DNA from: Sphingomonas cavernae
GTDB lineage: Bacteria > Pseudomonadota > Alphaproteobacteria > Sphingomonadales > Sphingomonadaceae
DNA length: 64,000 nt
NCBI RefSeq assembly: GCF_003590775.1
Contig: NZ_QYUM01000003.1
Coordinates: 994,501 to 1,058,500, forward strand
Direction of reading: 5' to 3'
Notes under the pieces: generated by a model
The model's input: the letters and a program-made list of their open reading frames with translations, nothing else
Database searches by the model: none
Told to the model about the DNA's origin: nothing
Made by a program: the position numbers and the translations under genes
In this document: piece after piece, positions 16,105 through 25,936 of the stretch
How positions within the stretch are numbered: the stretch's first letter is position 1
Layout of the letters: each line of letters begins with the position of its first letter

Positions 16105-17286
16105 GTGGCGCTCGCCAGTCTGATAGTCGGCTGTTCGGACCGCGAGGATGACAATCGCGGCCTGCGCGCTGCGTTGCCCTTTCTCGGCCAGACGCTGATC
16201 GAATATCAGGTGCGGCAGGCCGCCGCTGCGGGTGCGCGGCATGTCGTCGTGCTCGTCGAGCGCGTGCCCTCGGCGCTGGTCGGCGCCGTCGATCGCCTGC
16301 GCCGCGACGGCATCGCAGTCGAACTTGCGCGCAGCGTTTCCGACGCCGCCGATCGCATCCATCCCGAGGAAAGGTTGCTGCTCATCGGCGACGGCATCAT
16401 TGCCCGGCAAGAGGTGATCGACAAGGCGGGCAAGGCGAATGCGCCCAGCATCTTCACGGTCCCCGATGCCAGCGAGACGCTGCGTTTCGAGCGCATCGAC
16501 GCGGGTGCGCGCTGGGCGGGGATTGCGATGGTTGATGGTGCCACGCTGCGCCGCACCGCCGCGATGCTGGGCGACTGGGATCTTCAGTCGACGCTGCTCC
16601 GCCGTGTCGTCCAGGCCGAGGCGAAACGCGTCGAGGCGGGGGCGGGATCGGTGTGGCTCGTCGATCGCGCCGATGAGGGCCGTCAGGCCGAGACGCTGCT
16701 GCTGAGCGGCAAGGGCAATGATTTCCTGCCTGGATCGCTCTCCGAGGCGATCACCGCATTCCTCCTGGGCCGCAACATCAAACCCTTATGGCTCCGCACC
16801 GGCTCGATCGCGATGGCGGCGCTGGCACTGCCCGCCTTTGCCAATGGATGGATCGCCTCCGGCACGTTGGCCTTGGCTCTGTCCGGCCCGATCGCGGCAA
16901 TCCCGCGCCGAATGGACGGAGTGGCGCTGCGTGCCGCCAAGTGGAACCGGCTATGGCGGTTGGGCCGCGATGTCGTTTTCGCGATTGCCGCAGGCGTGCT
17001 TGCGTGGCGGTTGGCAAAGGACGGTGCGGGCTGGGGTGTGTGGGCACTGGCGCTGACCACCATCGCATTGATGGGCGCGGTATCGGGGCAGGACCGGCTG
17101 ATCGGCCGCGCTTACATGAACGCGCCCGCGCTTGCCGGCCTGTATCTACCCTTCGCTTTTTTCGGCTATCCGACGGGCGGGCTCGCTGCGACCGCGCTCA
17201 CCGCATTTGGTGCGCTTCTCTTCGGTCAACGCCTGCTCGCCCGTCGTCTCCGTGATGGGAGTTTCCCCGCGGCCGAAAAGGCCTGA
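16105..17286 (+). CDS. Nucleotidyltransferase-like membrane protein
   Basis: 393 residues with a GTG start preceded by GAGGGA. Residues ~1-205 look like a sugar-nucleotidyltransferase Rossmann fold (SLIVGCSDREDDNRGLRAAL, FLGQTLIEYQVRQAAAAGARHVVVLVE, RLLLIGDGIIA, WAGIAMVDGATLRR). The glycine-rich GxGTR-type loop is absent. Residues ~230-380 contain four or five hydrophobic helices. Around 270 the segment MDGVALRAAKWNRLWRLGRD vaguely recalls a CDP-alcohol phosphotransferase site but lacks its later aspartates. It may be a lipid-headgroup enzyme or a degenerate one; I cannot name the reaction. It converges with the small secreted-protein gene, 3 bp away. Confidence 0.6.
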   Translation: MALASLIVGCSDREDDNRGLRAALPFLGQTLIEYQVRQAAAAGARHVVVLVERVPSALVGAVDRLRRDGIAVELARSVSDAADRIHPEERLLLIGDGIIARQEVIDKAGKANAPSIFTVPDASETLRFERIDAGARWAGIAMVDGATLRRTAAMLGDWDLQSTLLRRVVQAEAKRVEAGAGSVWLVDRADEGRQAETLLLSGKGNDFLPGSLSEAITAFLLGRNIKPLWLRTGSIAMAALALPAFANGWIASGTLALALSGPIAAIPRRMDGVALRAAKWNRLWRLGRDVVFAIAAGVLAWRLAKDGAGWGVWALALTTIALMGAVSGQDRLIGRAYMNAPALAGLYLPFAFFGYPTGGLAATALTAFGALLFGQRLLARRLRDGSFPAAEKA

Positions 17287-17289
17287 GGC

Positions 17290-17550
17290 CTATTTCTTCG
17301 CGAGTTCGCTGCCGGAAGCTTCGGGCAGCTTGACGCCTTCCTCGACCCATTGCTCGCGTGTGCGGCAAATGCTCTTCTGCATGCGCGATCCGGTAAGTGA
17401 GGCCTTGTAGCAATATTTGCCGGTCTTCTTATCGAGCGTGAGCTGCGCCTTTTCCGAATCCTTGGTGTCAGCGGCAAAGGCCGGGACCGATGAGGCGGCG
17501 ATCGATGCCCCGATGACGGCGGCGCGAATGAATGCGGTGGAATTCTTCAT
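17290..17550 (-). CDS. Small secreted protein of unknown function
   Basis: 86 residues. A clear signal peptide (FIRAAVIGASIAASSVPAFA, cleavage after AFA) gives a mature ~59-residue periplasmic protein. It contains two cysteines (KYCYKASLTG and KSICRTREQW) ~19 residues apart, likely to form a disulfide, and a TREQWVEEG motif. Small proteins with the CRTREQW pattern are frequent in sphingomonads, but no function is known to me. It converges with the upstream nucleotidyltransferase-like gene and diverges from DUF2336. Confidence 0.72.
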   Translation of the reverse strand: MKNSTAFIRAAVIGASIAASSVPAFAADTKDSEKAQLTLDKKTGKYCYKASLTGSRMQKSICRTREQWVEEGVKLPEASGSELAKK

Positions 17551-17798
17551 CAGTGATTCCCTTTCGAGTATCGTTGGCTCACCGGGCTACGCTCGGTACT
17601 CACCCCGTCTTCGACGAGGCGTGTCAGTTGTATAATACAGTAAGCCGCCACCCGGACGCGCGTTTCGACGAACTGTCATTTGAGTTCGACGTGCGGACGA
17701 ACGGCGAGGGGCGCGCGAAACCGGGCGAAACGGCGCTAAGAGCAATTTAACTATAGTCGCGTATCGCCGATGCCATGTTCGCAGAGGACGGTGACAGA

Positions 17799-18896
17799 AT
17801 GGCGCGCGAGCCGATCGGCGCCGAACGGCTGCTGGCCGAAGCAGCGCGGGCGGCGCACGGCAATCGCCGGCGGCTGGCGTCGCTTGTCGATCTCTTCCTG
17901 CCCGATACCATGCGCCTCAGCGACTATCAGCGCGTCACCGTGCGTCGCTTCATCGCGCGCCTGGTGGCCGCGGTCGAAGGCGATGTCCGCCAGCGGCTTG
18001 TATCCGAACATGCGGCGCGCTTTGCGCCTGAACTGCTCGCAGCGCTCGGCAGCGCGCGCGTGGCGATCGCCATGCCCGTGCTGGAACGCGCGCGGGCACT
18101 CCATGACGTCGAACTTGTTTCGCTGCTGCTCGCACGCGTCGAGGAACAGCGTGTTGCCGACGATCTGCGTCGCAATGCCGCCGCCAATGGCGAGGTGAGC
18201 ACACTGATCGAGGCGCTGCTTGCCGATGCGGATCCCGCGCTGTCCGCGGCGGCGATGTCGCTGCTCATCGCCGAGAGCCGCCGTTATTATGTTTTCGAGG
18301 ATGAAATTCTGCCGCGCTCGGATTTGCCCGCAGATCTTCACTATCGGCTGGTCTGGTGGGTCGCAGCCGCTCTGCGCGACTATATGACCCGGCTGCACGG
18401 TGCGGATCCGGCACATGTCGACACCGCGCTGATGGACGTCGCGTCGACGATCCTGTCCAGCCATGACGAAGGCGAAACGCTCGAATCCGCGGCGATGCAT
18501 CTTGCCCGCTTGCTCGGCGAACGGGGCTGGCTCGACGATCAGGTGCTCAGGGCCGCGTGCGTCGAGGGGCGACTGGCGCTGCTGATTGCGATCCTCGCAT
18601 CGCGTGCGGGACTCGATTTCGAGGCAGCGCGCGACATGATCCTGCCCCCCCATGGCGATCGCCTGATCCTGTTAATGAAGGCGCTCGACGTCGAACGCGA
18701 GACCGCGGCTGCGATTTTGCTTGCGATGGGCCCGGGGGATGCGGGATTCTCCGACGCGATGAATGCCTATGACACCCTTGCGCCGGCCCAGGCGATGGAA
18801 GCGATCCGCCCCTGGCAGATCGACTGCGGCTATCGCAACGCCATCGCTGCGCTTGCAACGCGGCTCGCCGAGCGGGGCAGCGGATGGGTGCCATGA
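17799..18896 (+). CDS. DUF2336 domain protein
   Basis: 365 residues, almost entirely helical. The DUF2336 pattern is seen in LASLVDLFLPDTMRLSDYQR, RRFIARLVAAVEGDVRQRLV, and later RYYVFEDEILPRSDLPADLHYRLVWW. No enzymatic motif, signal peptide or membrane segment is visible. It overlaps the next gene (ATGA at 18893-18896), so it is translationally coupled to a histidine-kinase-like protein lacking its histidine. This strongly suggests the two work as a pair in signalling. Start 17799 was chosen because GAGGA lies 10 bases upstream; an in-frame ATG at 17775 is possible. Confidence 0.8.
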   Translation: MAREPIGAERLLAEAARAAHGNRRRLASLVDLFLPDTMRLSDYQRVTVRRFIARLVAAVEGDVRQRLVSEHAARFAPELLAALGSARVAIAMPVLERARALHDVELVSLLLARVEEQRVADDLRRNAAANGEVSTLIEALLADADPALSAAAMSLLIAESRRYYVFEDEILPRSDLPADLHYRLVWWVAAALRDYMTRLHGADPAHVDTALMDVASTILSSHDEGETLESAAMHLARLLGERGWLDDQVLRAACVEGRLALLIAILASRAGLDFEAARDMILPPHGDRLILLMKALDVERETAAAILLAMGPGDAGFSDAMNAYDTLAPAQAMEAIRPWQIDCGYRNAIAALATRLAERGSGWVP

Positions 18897-20248
18897 CCGC
18901 GCTCACCGCGCATGGCCGCGTGGACCGACAGGGCAGGCTCGTCGAAGCCGATCCGGCGCTCCGCGACCTGCATTTGCGCGCCGGTGGCGAGGAGGGCGGG
19001 GTCCTCGCGGTGCCCCAGATCGCGACGCTCGCACGGCTTGCGCAGCGGCTGGGCATCCTGATCTCGCGCGCGATCATCGCTGCCGATGGCGAGAGCGATG
19101 TAGATCTGTGGGTGCGGGCGCAACCCGAAGGCAATGAGGTCCGCCTTACTGTCGGCGGCTGGAGTCGCCGTCTGGCTCATGCGCCCGACGAGACAAGCGA
19201 GATTGATCGGGAGACCGATTTTCTGCGTGCAAGCGCGGACTGGCTCTGGGAAGCCGACGAGAATTTGCGGATCGTGGCGTTGTCCGCGTCTGCCGAGGCC
19301 GCGATCGGCGGCGCGGCAAGCACCGTCATCGGTCAGCCGCTCACCAAGCTGCTCAAGCTGGTCGAAACCGACCAGGGCACCTTGCCATTGCTGGAGGCGC
19401 TCGCCGCCAAGACGCGTTTCGAGGATCAGGTCGCAGAGATGCGCGGCATTTCGGGGCGCGTCAGGCTTGCCGCGGTGCCGCTGCTCGACGGCGTCGGCCG
19501 TTTCCGTGGCTTTCGCGGCAGCGCGAGCTGGCTCAACGTGCCTGCGCGACTGGCGCATGACGACGATGCCATTGGGGTGCCCGATGCATTCGGCGAGCGA
19601 CTCGACAAGGCGCTGCGGGAGCCGCTTGCGAGGATCATTGCCAATGCCGAAAGCATCCGCGCGCAGAGCGACGGGCCGCTGCGTCGCGACTATTCCGATT
19701 ACGCGACCGATATTGCCACTGCCGGACGGCACCTGCTCGCGCTCGTCGATGACCTGGTCGATCTTCAGGCGATCGAGCGCCCCGATTTCCAGCTTGCAAT
19801 GGACGAAATCGACATTGCCGATATCGCGCGCCGCGCTGCGGGGCTGCTCGCGGTGCGCGCCGCCGATCGCGGCGTGAGGATCGACAAGCCAGCTTCGGAT
19901 GAACGGCTGATCGCGCGCGGTGAATTCCGCCGCGTGCTCCAGATTCTGGTCAATCTGGTGGGCAATGCCGTGCGCTACTCGCCCGAGGGATCGATGGTGT
20001 GGATCCGTGGCGAGGACGAGGACGGACGCGTCAGAATCGTCGTCGCCGATCAGGGCAAGGGCATCGACCCCGACGAGCACGAGCGGATTTTCGAGAAATT
20101 CGAGCGCATCGATCAGGATGAGCCCGGCGGCAGCGGACTTGGCCTCTACATCGCGCGCAGGCTGGCGCGCGCGATGGGCGGCGATGTCGTCGTGGACAGC
20201 GCGCCCGGTCAGGGCGCGCGGTTCACGCTCATTCTGCTTTCAGCCTGA
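18893..20248 (+). CDS. PAS/histidine-kinase-like protein without phosphoacceptor histidine
   Basis: 451 residues, cytoplasmic. Residues ~115-220 form a PAS-like sensor region (FLRASADWLWEADENLRIVA). The dimerisation helix (~245-300) reads ERLDKALREPLARIIANAES, where HisKA proteins have S-H-E-L-R-T-P-L: the histidine is lysine (AAG). The following ATDIATAGRHLLALVDDLVD aligns well with HisKA. The ATPase domain is intact: N box QILVNLVGNAVRYSPEG, G1 DQGKGID, F box IFEKFER, G2 GSGLGLYIARRLARAMGG. It may act as an ATP-binding switch, an anti-kinase, or phosphorylate a non-histidine residue. It overlaps DUF2336 by 4 bp (start 18893). Confidence 0.82.
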   Translation: MTALTAHGRVDRQGRLVEADPALRDLHLRAGGEEGGVLAVPQIATLARLAQRLGILISRAIIAADGESDVDLWVRAQPEGNEVRLTVGGWSRRLAHAPDETSEIDRETDFLRASADWLWEADENLRIVALSASAEAAIGGAASTVIGQPLTKLLKLVETDQGTLPLLEALAAKTRFEDQVAEMRGISGRVRLAAVPLLDGVGRFRGFRGSASWLNVPARLAHDDDAIGVPDAFGERLDKALREPLARIIANAESIRAQSDGPLRRDYSDYATDIATAGRHLLALVDDLVDLQAIERPDFQLAMDEIDIADIARRAAGLLAVRAADRGVRIDKPASDERLIARGEFRRVLQILVNLVGNAVRYSPEGSMVWIRGEDEDGRVRIVVADQGKGIDPDEHERIFEKFERIDQDEPGGSGLGLYIARRLARAMGGDVVVDSAPGQGARFTLILLSA

Positions 20249-20263
20249 TCAGCGCCCGGCCGA

Positions 20264-21550
20264 TCAACGCCTGTCGACCGCGACATAGTCGCGCTGTGCC
20301 GGACCCGTGTAGAGCTGGCGCGGACGACCGATCTTCTGCTCGGGATCCGAGATCATCTCGTTCCACTGCGCGACCCAGCCCGTGGTGCGGGCAAGCGCGA
20401 AGAGCACGGTGAACATCGTGGTCGGGAAACCGATCGCCGAGAGGATCACGCCCGAATAGAAGTCGACATTCGGATAGAGCTTCTTCGAGACGAAATAGTC
20501 GTCCTTGAGCGCGATCTGCTCAAGCTCACGCGCGACGTCGAAGATCGGATCGGTAACGCCAAGCTTGTCGAGCACCTCGTTCGCGGTCTTCTGCATGACC
20601 TTCGCGCGCGGGTCGTAGTTCTTGTAGACGCGGTGACCGAAGCCCATCAGGCGGAACGGATCGTCCTTGTTTTTCGCACGTGCGATATATTCAGGGATGC
20701 GATCCACGGTGCCGATTTCGCGCAGCATGTTGAGCGCGGCCTCGTTCGCACCTCCATGCGCGGGGCCCCAAAGGCAAGCGATACCCGCCGCGATGCACGC
20801 GAATGGATTTGCGCCCGACGAGCCTGCAAGACGCACGGTCGAGGTCGAGGCGTTCTGCTCGTGATCTGCATGGAGGATGAAGATCTTGTCCATCGCGTCT
20901 TCGACAACGGGGTCGACGACATAATTCTCGGCCGGAACGCCGAAGGTCATGCGCAGGAAGTTGCCGGTGTAGCTCAGCGAATTGTCGGGATAGAGGAAGG
21001 GCTGGCCGACCGAATATTTATAAGCCATCGCCGCGATCGTTGGCATCTTCGCGATCAGCCTATGGCTCGCGATCATGCGCTGGCGCGGATCGGTGATGTC
21101 GGTCGAATCGTGATAGAAGGCTGAAAGTGCGCCGACGACGCCGCACATGATCGCCATCGGGTGCGCATCGCGACGGAAGCCGCGATAGAAGGTGGCGAGC
21201 TGCTCGTGCAGCATGGTGTGGCGCGTGATCGTGCTGTCGAACTTTTCCAGTTCGGCCTTGGTCGGCAGCTCGCCGTTCAGGAGGAGATAGGCCACCTCCA
21301 TGAAGCTCGACTGTTCGGCAAGCTGGTCGATGGGATAGCCGCGGTGAAGCAGAACGCCCTGATCGCCGTCGATATAGGTCAGTCCCGATTCGCAGCTCGC
21401 GGTCGAGGTGAAGCCGGGATCATAGGTAAAGGCGCCGGTCTGGCCGTAAAGCTTGCGAATATCGATGACGTCGGGACCAACCGTGCCCTTGAGCACGGGC
21501 ATTTCCACATTCTTGTCGCCCAGCGCCAGTTTCGCTTGTGCTTCGGCCAT
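20264..21550 (-). CDS. gltA: Citrate synthase (type II)
   Basis: 428 residues, the hexameric NADH-sensitive length class. Active-site histidines lie in [16 protein letters not shown] and [15 protein letters not shown], and the catalytic aspartate in [12 protein letters not shown]. The N-terminal beta domain ([18 protein letters not shown]) is present. It condenses oxaloacetate and acetyl-CoA at the entry to the TCA cycle. Start 21550 (MAEAQ) follows AGGAAG; a longer in-frame start at 21592 overlaps gltX. It lies 38 bp downstream of gltX on the same strand. Confidence 0.97.
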   Translation of the reverse strand: MAEAQAKLALGDKNVEMPVLKGTVGPDVIDIRKLYGQTGAFTYDPGFTSTASCESGLTYIDGDQGVLLHRGYPIDQLAEQSSFMEVAYLLLNGELPTKAELEKFDSTITRHTMLHEQLATFYRGFRRDAHPMAIMCGVVGALSAFYHDSTDITDPRQRMIASHRLIAKMPTIAAMAYKYSVGQPFLYPDNSLSYTGNFLRMTFGVPAENYVVDPVVEDAMDKIFILHADHEQNASTSTVRLAGSSGANPFACIAAGIACLWGPAHGGANEAALNMLREIGTVDRIPEYIARAKNKDDPFRLMGFGHRVYKNYDPRAKVMQKTANEVLDKLGVTDPIFDVARELEQIALKDDYFVSKKLYPNVDFYSGVILSAIGFPTTMFTVLFALARTTGWVAQWNEMISDPEQKIGRPRQLYTGPAQRDYVAVDRR

Positions 21551-21588
21551 ATTCACTTCCTTCCTGTTCAAGCTCCGTCCCGGTCGGC

Positions 21589-23013
21589 TCACGCCGCCCG
21601 TTCTGCGATGCGCGCCAGCGACTCCTCTTTGCCGAGAAGCACCAGCACGTCGAATATTCCCGGCGAGGTCGAGCGCCCGGTGAGCGCGGCCCGCAAGGGT
21701 TGGGCAACCTTGCCCAAGCCAGTTCCCGCATCCTCGGCCACCTGCCGTAACGCCGCTTCGAGCGCGGGTACGGACCAGTCGGCCACCGTCTCCAAGATCG
21801 CGCCCGCTTGTGCCAGCAGGGTCGCTGCGCCGCCCTCTAGCAGAGTTGCGGCCTTTTCGTCGAGCGTGAGCGGGCGCGTTTCGAAAAGGAAAAGCGCACC
21901 CTCCGCGATCTCGTCGAGATTCTTCGCGCGCGGCTTGAGCGAAGCCATGGCAGCGGCGAGCAGCGCGCGCGCTTCGGTGTCGAGCGTGCGGCCTAGCCGT
22001 GTCTCGACGCGCGGCGCAACCAGGTCTGCAAGGCGCGCGTCATCGGCTTCGCGGATATAATGGCCGTTGAGATTCTCGAGCTTTTTCAGATCGAAACGCG
22101 AAGGCGAGCGACCGACACCGGCCAGATCGAACCACTCCACTGCCTGCTCGCGGCTGATGATCTCGTCATCACCATGTCCCCAGCCCAGACGCAGCAGATA
22201 GTTGGACACCGCTTCGGGCAGCAAGCCCATCTCGTCGCGATACGCATCGACGCCCAGTGCACCATGGCGTTTGGACAGCTTTGCGCCATCGGCGCCGTGG
22301 ATCAGCGGGATATGTGCGTAGACGGGTTCGGCCCAGCCCATCGCGTGGATGATGCCGAGCTGACGAAAGGCATTGTTCAGATGGTCATCGCCGCGGATGA
22401 CGTGCGTCACGCCCATATCGTGATCGTCGACCACGACCGCGAGCATATAGGTGGGCGTTCCGTCGGAGCGGAGCAGGATCATGTCGTCGAGTTCGCTGTT
22501 CTGCACGACGACGCGGCCCTGGACGCGGTCCTCGATCACCGTCTCGCCGTCACGCGGCGCCTTCAGACGGATGACGAAGGGCGCGCCCTCGGGCGCTTCC
22601 GAAGAATCGCGGTCGCGCCAGCGACCGTCGTAGCGCATCGGCTGCTTGGCGGCCCGCTGCTGTTCGCGCAGCGCGGTCAGTTCCTCGGGCGTGGCATAGC
22701 AGCGATAGGCATGTCCCGCATCGAGCAGCGCATTGGCCACCTCCGCGTGGCGCGCAGCGCGCGCGAACTGGTAGACGGTCTCATCATCCCAGTCGAGCGC
22801 CAGCCATTTCATGCCATCGAGAATCGCTTCGATAGCGTCGTCGGTCGAACGCGCGCGATCGGTATCCTCGATGCGAAGAAGGAACTTGCCGCCATGGTGC
22901 CGTGCGAAAAGCCAGTTGAACAGCGCTGTGCGCGCGCCTCCGATATGGAGGAATCCGGTCGGCGACGGTGCGAACCGGGTTACGACAGGCTGAGTTTCGA
23001 CGCTTGCGCCCAC
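21589..23013 (-). CDS. gltX: Glutamyl-tRNA synthetase
   Basis: 474 residues. The class I HIGH motif is in [20 protein letters not shown] (with HIGG), and the KMSKS loop in [13 protein letters not shown]. The zinc-like and anticodon-binding regions follow. It charges tRNA-Glu, or both Glu and Gln tRNAs where GatCAB is used. I chose a GTG start at 23013 because the first family residues (VVTRFAPSP) follow within eight codons and GGAGA lies 8 bases upstream. The open frame extends to 23106, but that part would overlap the divergent comEC start. gltA follows in the same direction. Confidence 0.95.
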   Translation of the reverse strand: MGASVETQPVVTRFAPSPTGFLHIGGARTALFNWLFARHHGGKFLLRIEDTDRARSTDDAIEAILDGMKWLALDWDDETVYQFARAARHAEVANALLDAGHAYRCYATPEELTALREQQRAAKQPMRYDGRWRDRDSSEAPEGAPFVIRLKAPRDGETVIEDRVQGRVVVQNSELDDMILLRSDGTPTYMLAVVVDDHDMGVTHVIRGDDHLNNAFRQLGIIHAMGWAEPVYAHIPLIHGADGAKLSKRHGALGVDAYRDEMGLLPEAVSNYLLRLGWGHGDDEIISREQAVEWFDLAGVGRSPSRFDLKKLENLNGHYIREADDARLADLVAPRVETRLGRTLDTEARALLAAAMASLKPRAKNLDEIAEGALFLFETRPLTLDEKAATLLEGGAATLLAQAGAILETVADWSVPALEAALRQVAEDAGTGLGKVAQPLRAALTGRSTSPGIFDVLVLLGKEESLARIAERAA

Positions 23014-23080
23014 GCGCGAGATCTCCAGTATATGCAGGATGGCCAGAGCGACCGGGCACGCCCCTAGCACGGGTTTTCCG

Positions 23081-25216
23081 ATGCTGCAAAATGCCCGGTC
23101 GCGCACGCGGGGTGACGTTGCGGCGCGCGTGGAAAACTGGCTGGAGGTCGAGCGCGATCAACTGGCGCTCTGGGTTCCGGTGGCCCTCGGCATGGGCATC
23201 GCGATGTGGTTCTGGATCCCACTCCGAACGGGCTGGATCGTCCTGCTACTGCTGGCGGCGAGCTGCGCAATGGCTGGGGCTGCCATTGGGTGGTCGCGGC
23301 GAGCGGGCAAAGCATTGCTGTGGTTTGGCGTCATGGCCGCGGCGGGCTGTGCGCTGACATGGTGGCGCGCGGAAAGCCTTGCCGCCCCCGTACTCGAACG
23401 GCCGCTGATGGCGCAGTTTCGCGCGCAAGTGCTGGCCGCGGACCCGCTTCCCGCGCGCGGCGCGGTGCGCCTGTTGCTCGCTCCGATCGACACGCCGACG
23501 CTGCCACCAAAGGTGCGCGTGAATATTGACGAGGCGAACGCATCGCCCCGCCTCACGCGCAGCGCCGTGATTGACCTGCGCGCCCGGATCATGCCGCCTC
23601 CCGAGGCTGCGGTGCCCGGGGCATATGATTTCGCGCGGCTTGCCTGGTTTCAGGGAATTGGCGGGACGGGCAAGGCGCTCGGCGCTCCCGTAGTCGTCAC
23701 ACCCGCGCCGCCGGCCTTGGGCGCTGACTTCCGTCAGCGGCTGACCCGGCATGTTCGCGAGTCGGTCGGCGGCGCAGAAGGCGCACTTGCGGCAACGCTT
23801 GCGACGGGGGATCGTGGTGCGATCGCCGAGGAGGATGCCGAGGCGATGCGGCGCAGTGGCCTCGCGCACCTGCTTTCGATCAGTGGACTGCACGTGACCG
23901 CGGTGGTCGCCGCGGCGATGCTGATCGTGCTGCGCTTGCTGGCGCTCAGCCCCACGCTTGCGCTGCGTTGGCCGCTGCCACTGATATCCGCAGGCGCCGG
24001 GGCGCTGGCCGGGATCGGCTATACGCTGCTGACGGGCGCCGAAGTGCCCACGATTCGCTCGTGCATCGCCGCGCTGCTCGTGCTCGGTGGCATCGCGCTG
24101 GGGCGCGAGGCGATCACGCTGCGATTGATCGCGGCGGGTGCGCTGTTCGTATTGCTGCTCTGGCCCGAATCGATCGCAGGACCGAGCTTCCAGATGAGCT
24201 TCGCCGCCGTCACAGCGCTCGTCGCGCTGCATGAACATCCGCGCGTCCGCGCCCTGCTCTCGCGCCGCGACGAGGGACCAGTGATGCGGCTCGGCCGGTT
24301 GTTGCTCGGGCTGCTGCTGACGGGCCTCGCGGTCGAGATCGCGCTTTCGCCGATCGCGCTTTTCCATTTCCACAAGGCGGGCGCCTATGGCGCGCTGGCG
24401 AACATCGTCGCCATACCGCTCACGACCTTCGTCATCATGCCGCTGGAGGCGTTGGCGCTCGTCTTCGATCTGGCGGGGCTCGGCGCACCCTTCTGGTGGC
24501 TGACGGGCAAGGCGCTGGCGCTGCTCCTCGGCCTCGCCCACGCCGTCGCGAATGCGCCCGGCGCGGTCGCGGCGCTTCCGGTGATGCCCGCAGGCGCCTT
24601 TGCGCTCATGGTCGCGGGTGGTCTGTGGCTGTGTCTTTGGCGAACGCGCATCAGACGGTTGGGCATCATCCCCGTTCTTGCCGGTATGGTCTGGGCGCTC
24701 TCGGTCCCGCCGCCTGATCTGTTGGTGAGCAATGACGGCAGGCATCTGGCGCTGGCCGACGGCCGGGGCGGTTACGCGCTGCTGCGGCCGCGCGCGGGTG
24801 AGTATATTCGCGATGCGCTCGCGGAAAGTGCGGGTTTCGACGGCGAACTCACCGAACTCGACGGCCTGTCTGGCGCGCGCTGCACCCGTGATGCCTGCAC
24901 CGCCGAGATTATCCGCGGCGCGCGGCGCTGGCGGCTGCTTGCGACGCGGAGCAATTATATGGTCCCGTGGGAAACGCTGCGCGACGCGTGCGCGAACGCC
25001 GATATCGTCGTCAGTGAGAGACGCCTTCCCGATGGCTGCCAGCCGCGTTGGCTAAAGGCCGATCGCATGCTTCTGGCCGAAACCGGCGGACTCGCGATCC
25101 ATCTTGGGGCGCAGCACGTCCAGAGCGTGCGATCGCCCGGCGATCATCCGTGGCTCAATCCACCCCGGCCCGAGGCGCCGCCGCGACAGTCATATCGCGG
25201 CGACCGGCGTCAGTAA
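23081..25216 (+). CDS. comEC: ComEC/Rec2-family DNA-uptake channel protein
   Basis: About 711 residues from 23081 (an in-frame ATG at 23039 gives 725). N-terminal DUF4131-type hydrophobic helices are followed by an OB-like periplasmic region and the Competence domain with [15 protein letters not shown] and [20 protein letters not shown], then multiple membrane helices. The C-terminal part (~590-690) replaces the metallo-beta-lactamase domain of classical ComEC with a shorter domain containing [18 protein letters not shown]; no HxHxDH motif is seen. It translocates single-stranded DNA in naturally competent bacteria; whether this host is competent is unknown. Its 3' end overlaps the convergent lexA by 7 bp. 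Confidence 0.87.
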   Translation: MLQNARSRTRGDVAARVENWLEVERDQLALWVPVALGMGIAMWFWIPLRTGWIVLLLLAASCAMAGAAIGWSRRAGKALLWFGVMAAAGCALTWWRAESLAAPVLERPLMAQFRAQVLAADPLPARGAVRLLLAPIDTPTLPPKVRVNIDEANASPRLTRSAVIDLRARIMPPPEAAVPGAYDFARLAWFQGIGGTGKALGAPVVVTPAPPALGADFRQRLTRHVRESVGGAEGALAATLATGDRGAIAEEDAEAMRRSGLAHLLSISGLHVTAVVAAAMLIVLRLLALSPTLALRWPLPLISAGAGALAGIGYTLLTGAEVPTIRSCIAALLVLGGIALGREAITLRLIAAGALFVLLLWPESIAGPSFQMSFAAVTALVALHEHPRVRALLSRRDEGPVMRLGRLLLGLLLTGLAVEIALSPIALFHFHKAGAYGALANIVAIPLTTFVIMPLEALALVFDLAGLGAPFWWLTGKALALLLGLAHAVANAPGAVAALPVMPAGAFALMVAGGLWLCLWRTRIRRLGIIPVLAGMVWALSVPPPDLLVSNDGRHLALADGRGGYALLRPRAGEYIRDALAESAGFDGELTELDGLSGARCTRDACTAEIIRGARRWRLLATRSNYMVPWETLRDACANADIVVSERRLPDGCQPRWLKADRMLLAETGGLAIHLGAQHVQSVRSPGDHPWLNPPRPEAPPRQSYRGDRRQ

Positions 25217-25881
25217 CGGCGCAGCAATCCCGCAAGGCGGCCCTGAATGCGGATCTGGTCGGGGCTGTAGCGCTGCGGGTCATAGGCGCGATTGGCCGGA
25301 TCGAGCCGGACCATCGCGCCCTCGCGGCGGAAATATTTGAGCGTGGCCTCGCTTTCCTCGACGAGCGCGACGACGATTTCGCCATCGCGCGCGACGTCGG
25401 TGCGCCGAATGAGCGCGTAATCGCCGTCGAGAATCCCCGCCTCGACCATCGAATCGCCCGACACCTCCAGCGCATAGTGCTCGCCCGAGCCGAGCAGCGC
25501 GGCGGGAACCGAGAGCATGTTCTGGCCCTCCAGCGCCTCGATCGGCATGCCCGCCGCAATGCGGCCATGCAACGGGATCTCGAGAACATCGTTCGCCGCG
25601 ATCGGGATCTGTGCCGGAATTGAGGGCGTGGCGGGGGGCGCCTTGACGGCAGGCTTTGCATCGGCGCGTTCGGGCAGCTTGAGTATCTCGAGTGCGCGCG
25701 CACGATTGGGCAAGCGGCGGATGAAACCGCGCTCTTCGAGCGCGCTGATCAGCCGGTGCACGCCCGACTTCGATTTGAGATCAAGCGCTTCCTTCATTTC
25801 CTCGAAAGACGGGGAAACGCCGGTCTCGGCCAGCCGGTCGCTGATGAAACAGATAAGCTCATGTTGCTTGCGCGTCAGCAT
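25210..25881 (-). CDS. lexA: LexA repressor (SOS regulator)
   Basis: 223 residues. The winged-helix DNA-binding domain (~1-65) has [20 protein letters not shown] as its recognition region. The autocleavage Ala-Gly site is in HGRIAAGMP. The catalytic serine is in [11 protein letters not shown] and the lysine in [14 protein letters not shown] hydrophilic linker (~75-105) is longer than in E. coli, as usual in alphaproteobacteria. RecA-stimulated self-cleavage induces SOS genes. The start at 25881 (MLTRKQHE) is the family start. A GAAC-N7-GAAC operator lies 16 bp upstream, indicating autoregulation. Confidence 0.97.
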   Translation of the reverse strand: MLTRKQHELICFISDRLAETGVSPSFEEMKEALDLKSKSGVHRLISALEERGFIRRLPNRARALEILKLPERADAKPAVKAPPATPSIPAQIPIAANDVLEIPLHGRIAAGMPIEALEGQNMLSVPAALLGSGEHYALEVSGDSMVEAGILDGDYALIRRTDVARDGEIVVALVEESEATLKYFRREGAMVRLDPANRAYDPQRYSPDQIRIQGRLAGLLRRY

Positions 25882-25897
25882 CACCGCACTCCCAAAG

Positions 25898-25912
25898 GAA
25901 CGAACGGAGAAC
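25898..25912 (-). promoter_or_regulatory. LexA operator (SOS box, GAAC-N7-GAAC)
   Basis: GAACGAACGGAGAAC on the + strand (GTTC-N7-GTTC on the coding strand) matches the alphaproteobacterial LexA box exactly and lies just upstream of the lexA start, so lexA is very likely self-repressed. Confidence 0.88.
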
Positions 25913-25936
25913 GTGTAGGAAACAAAAGAGTCCACG

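Noticed and set aside
23246-24745. 499-residue minus-strand frame inside comEC
   Set aside because: It is an antisense shadow of a strongly supported membrane-protein gene, with composition typical of a shadow frame.
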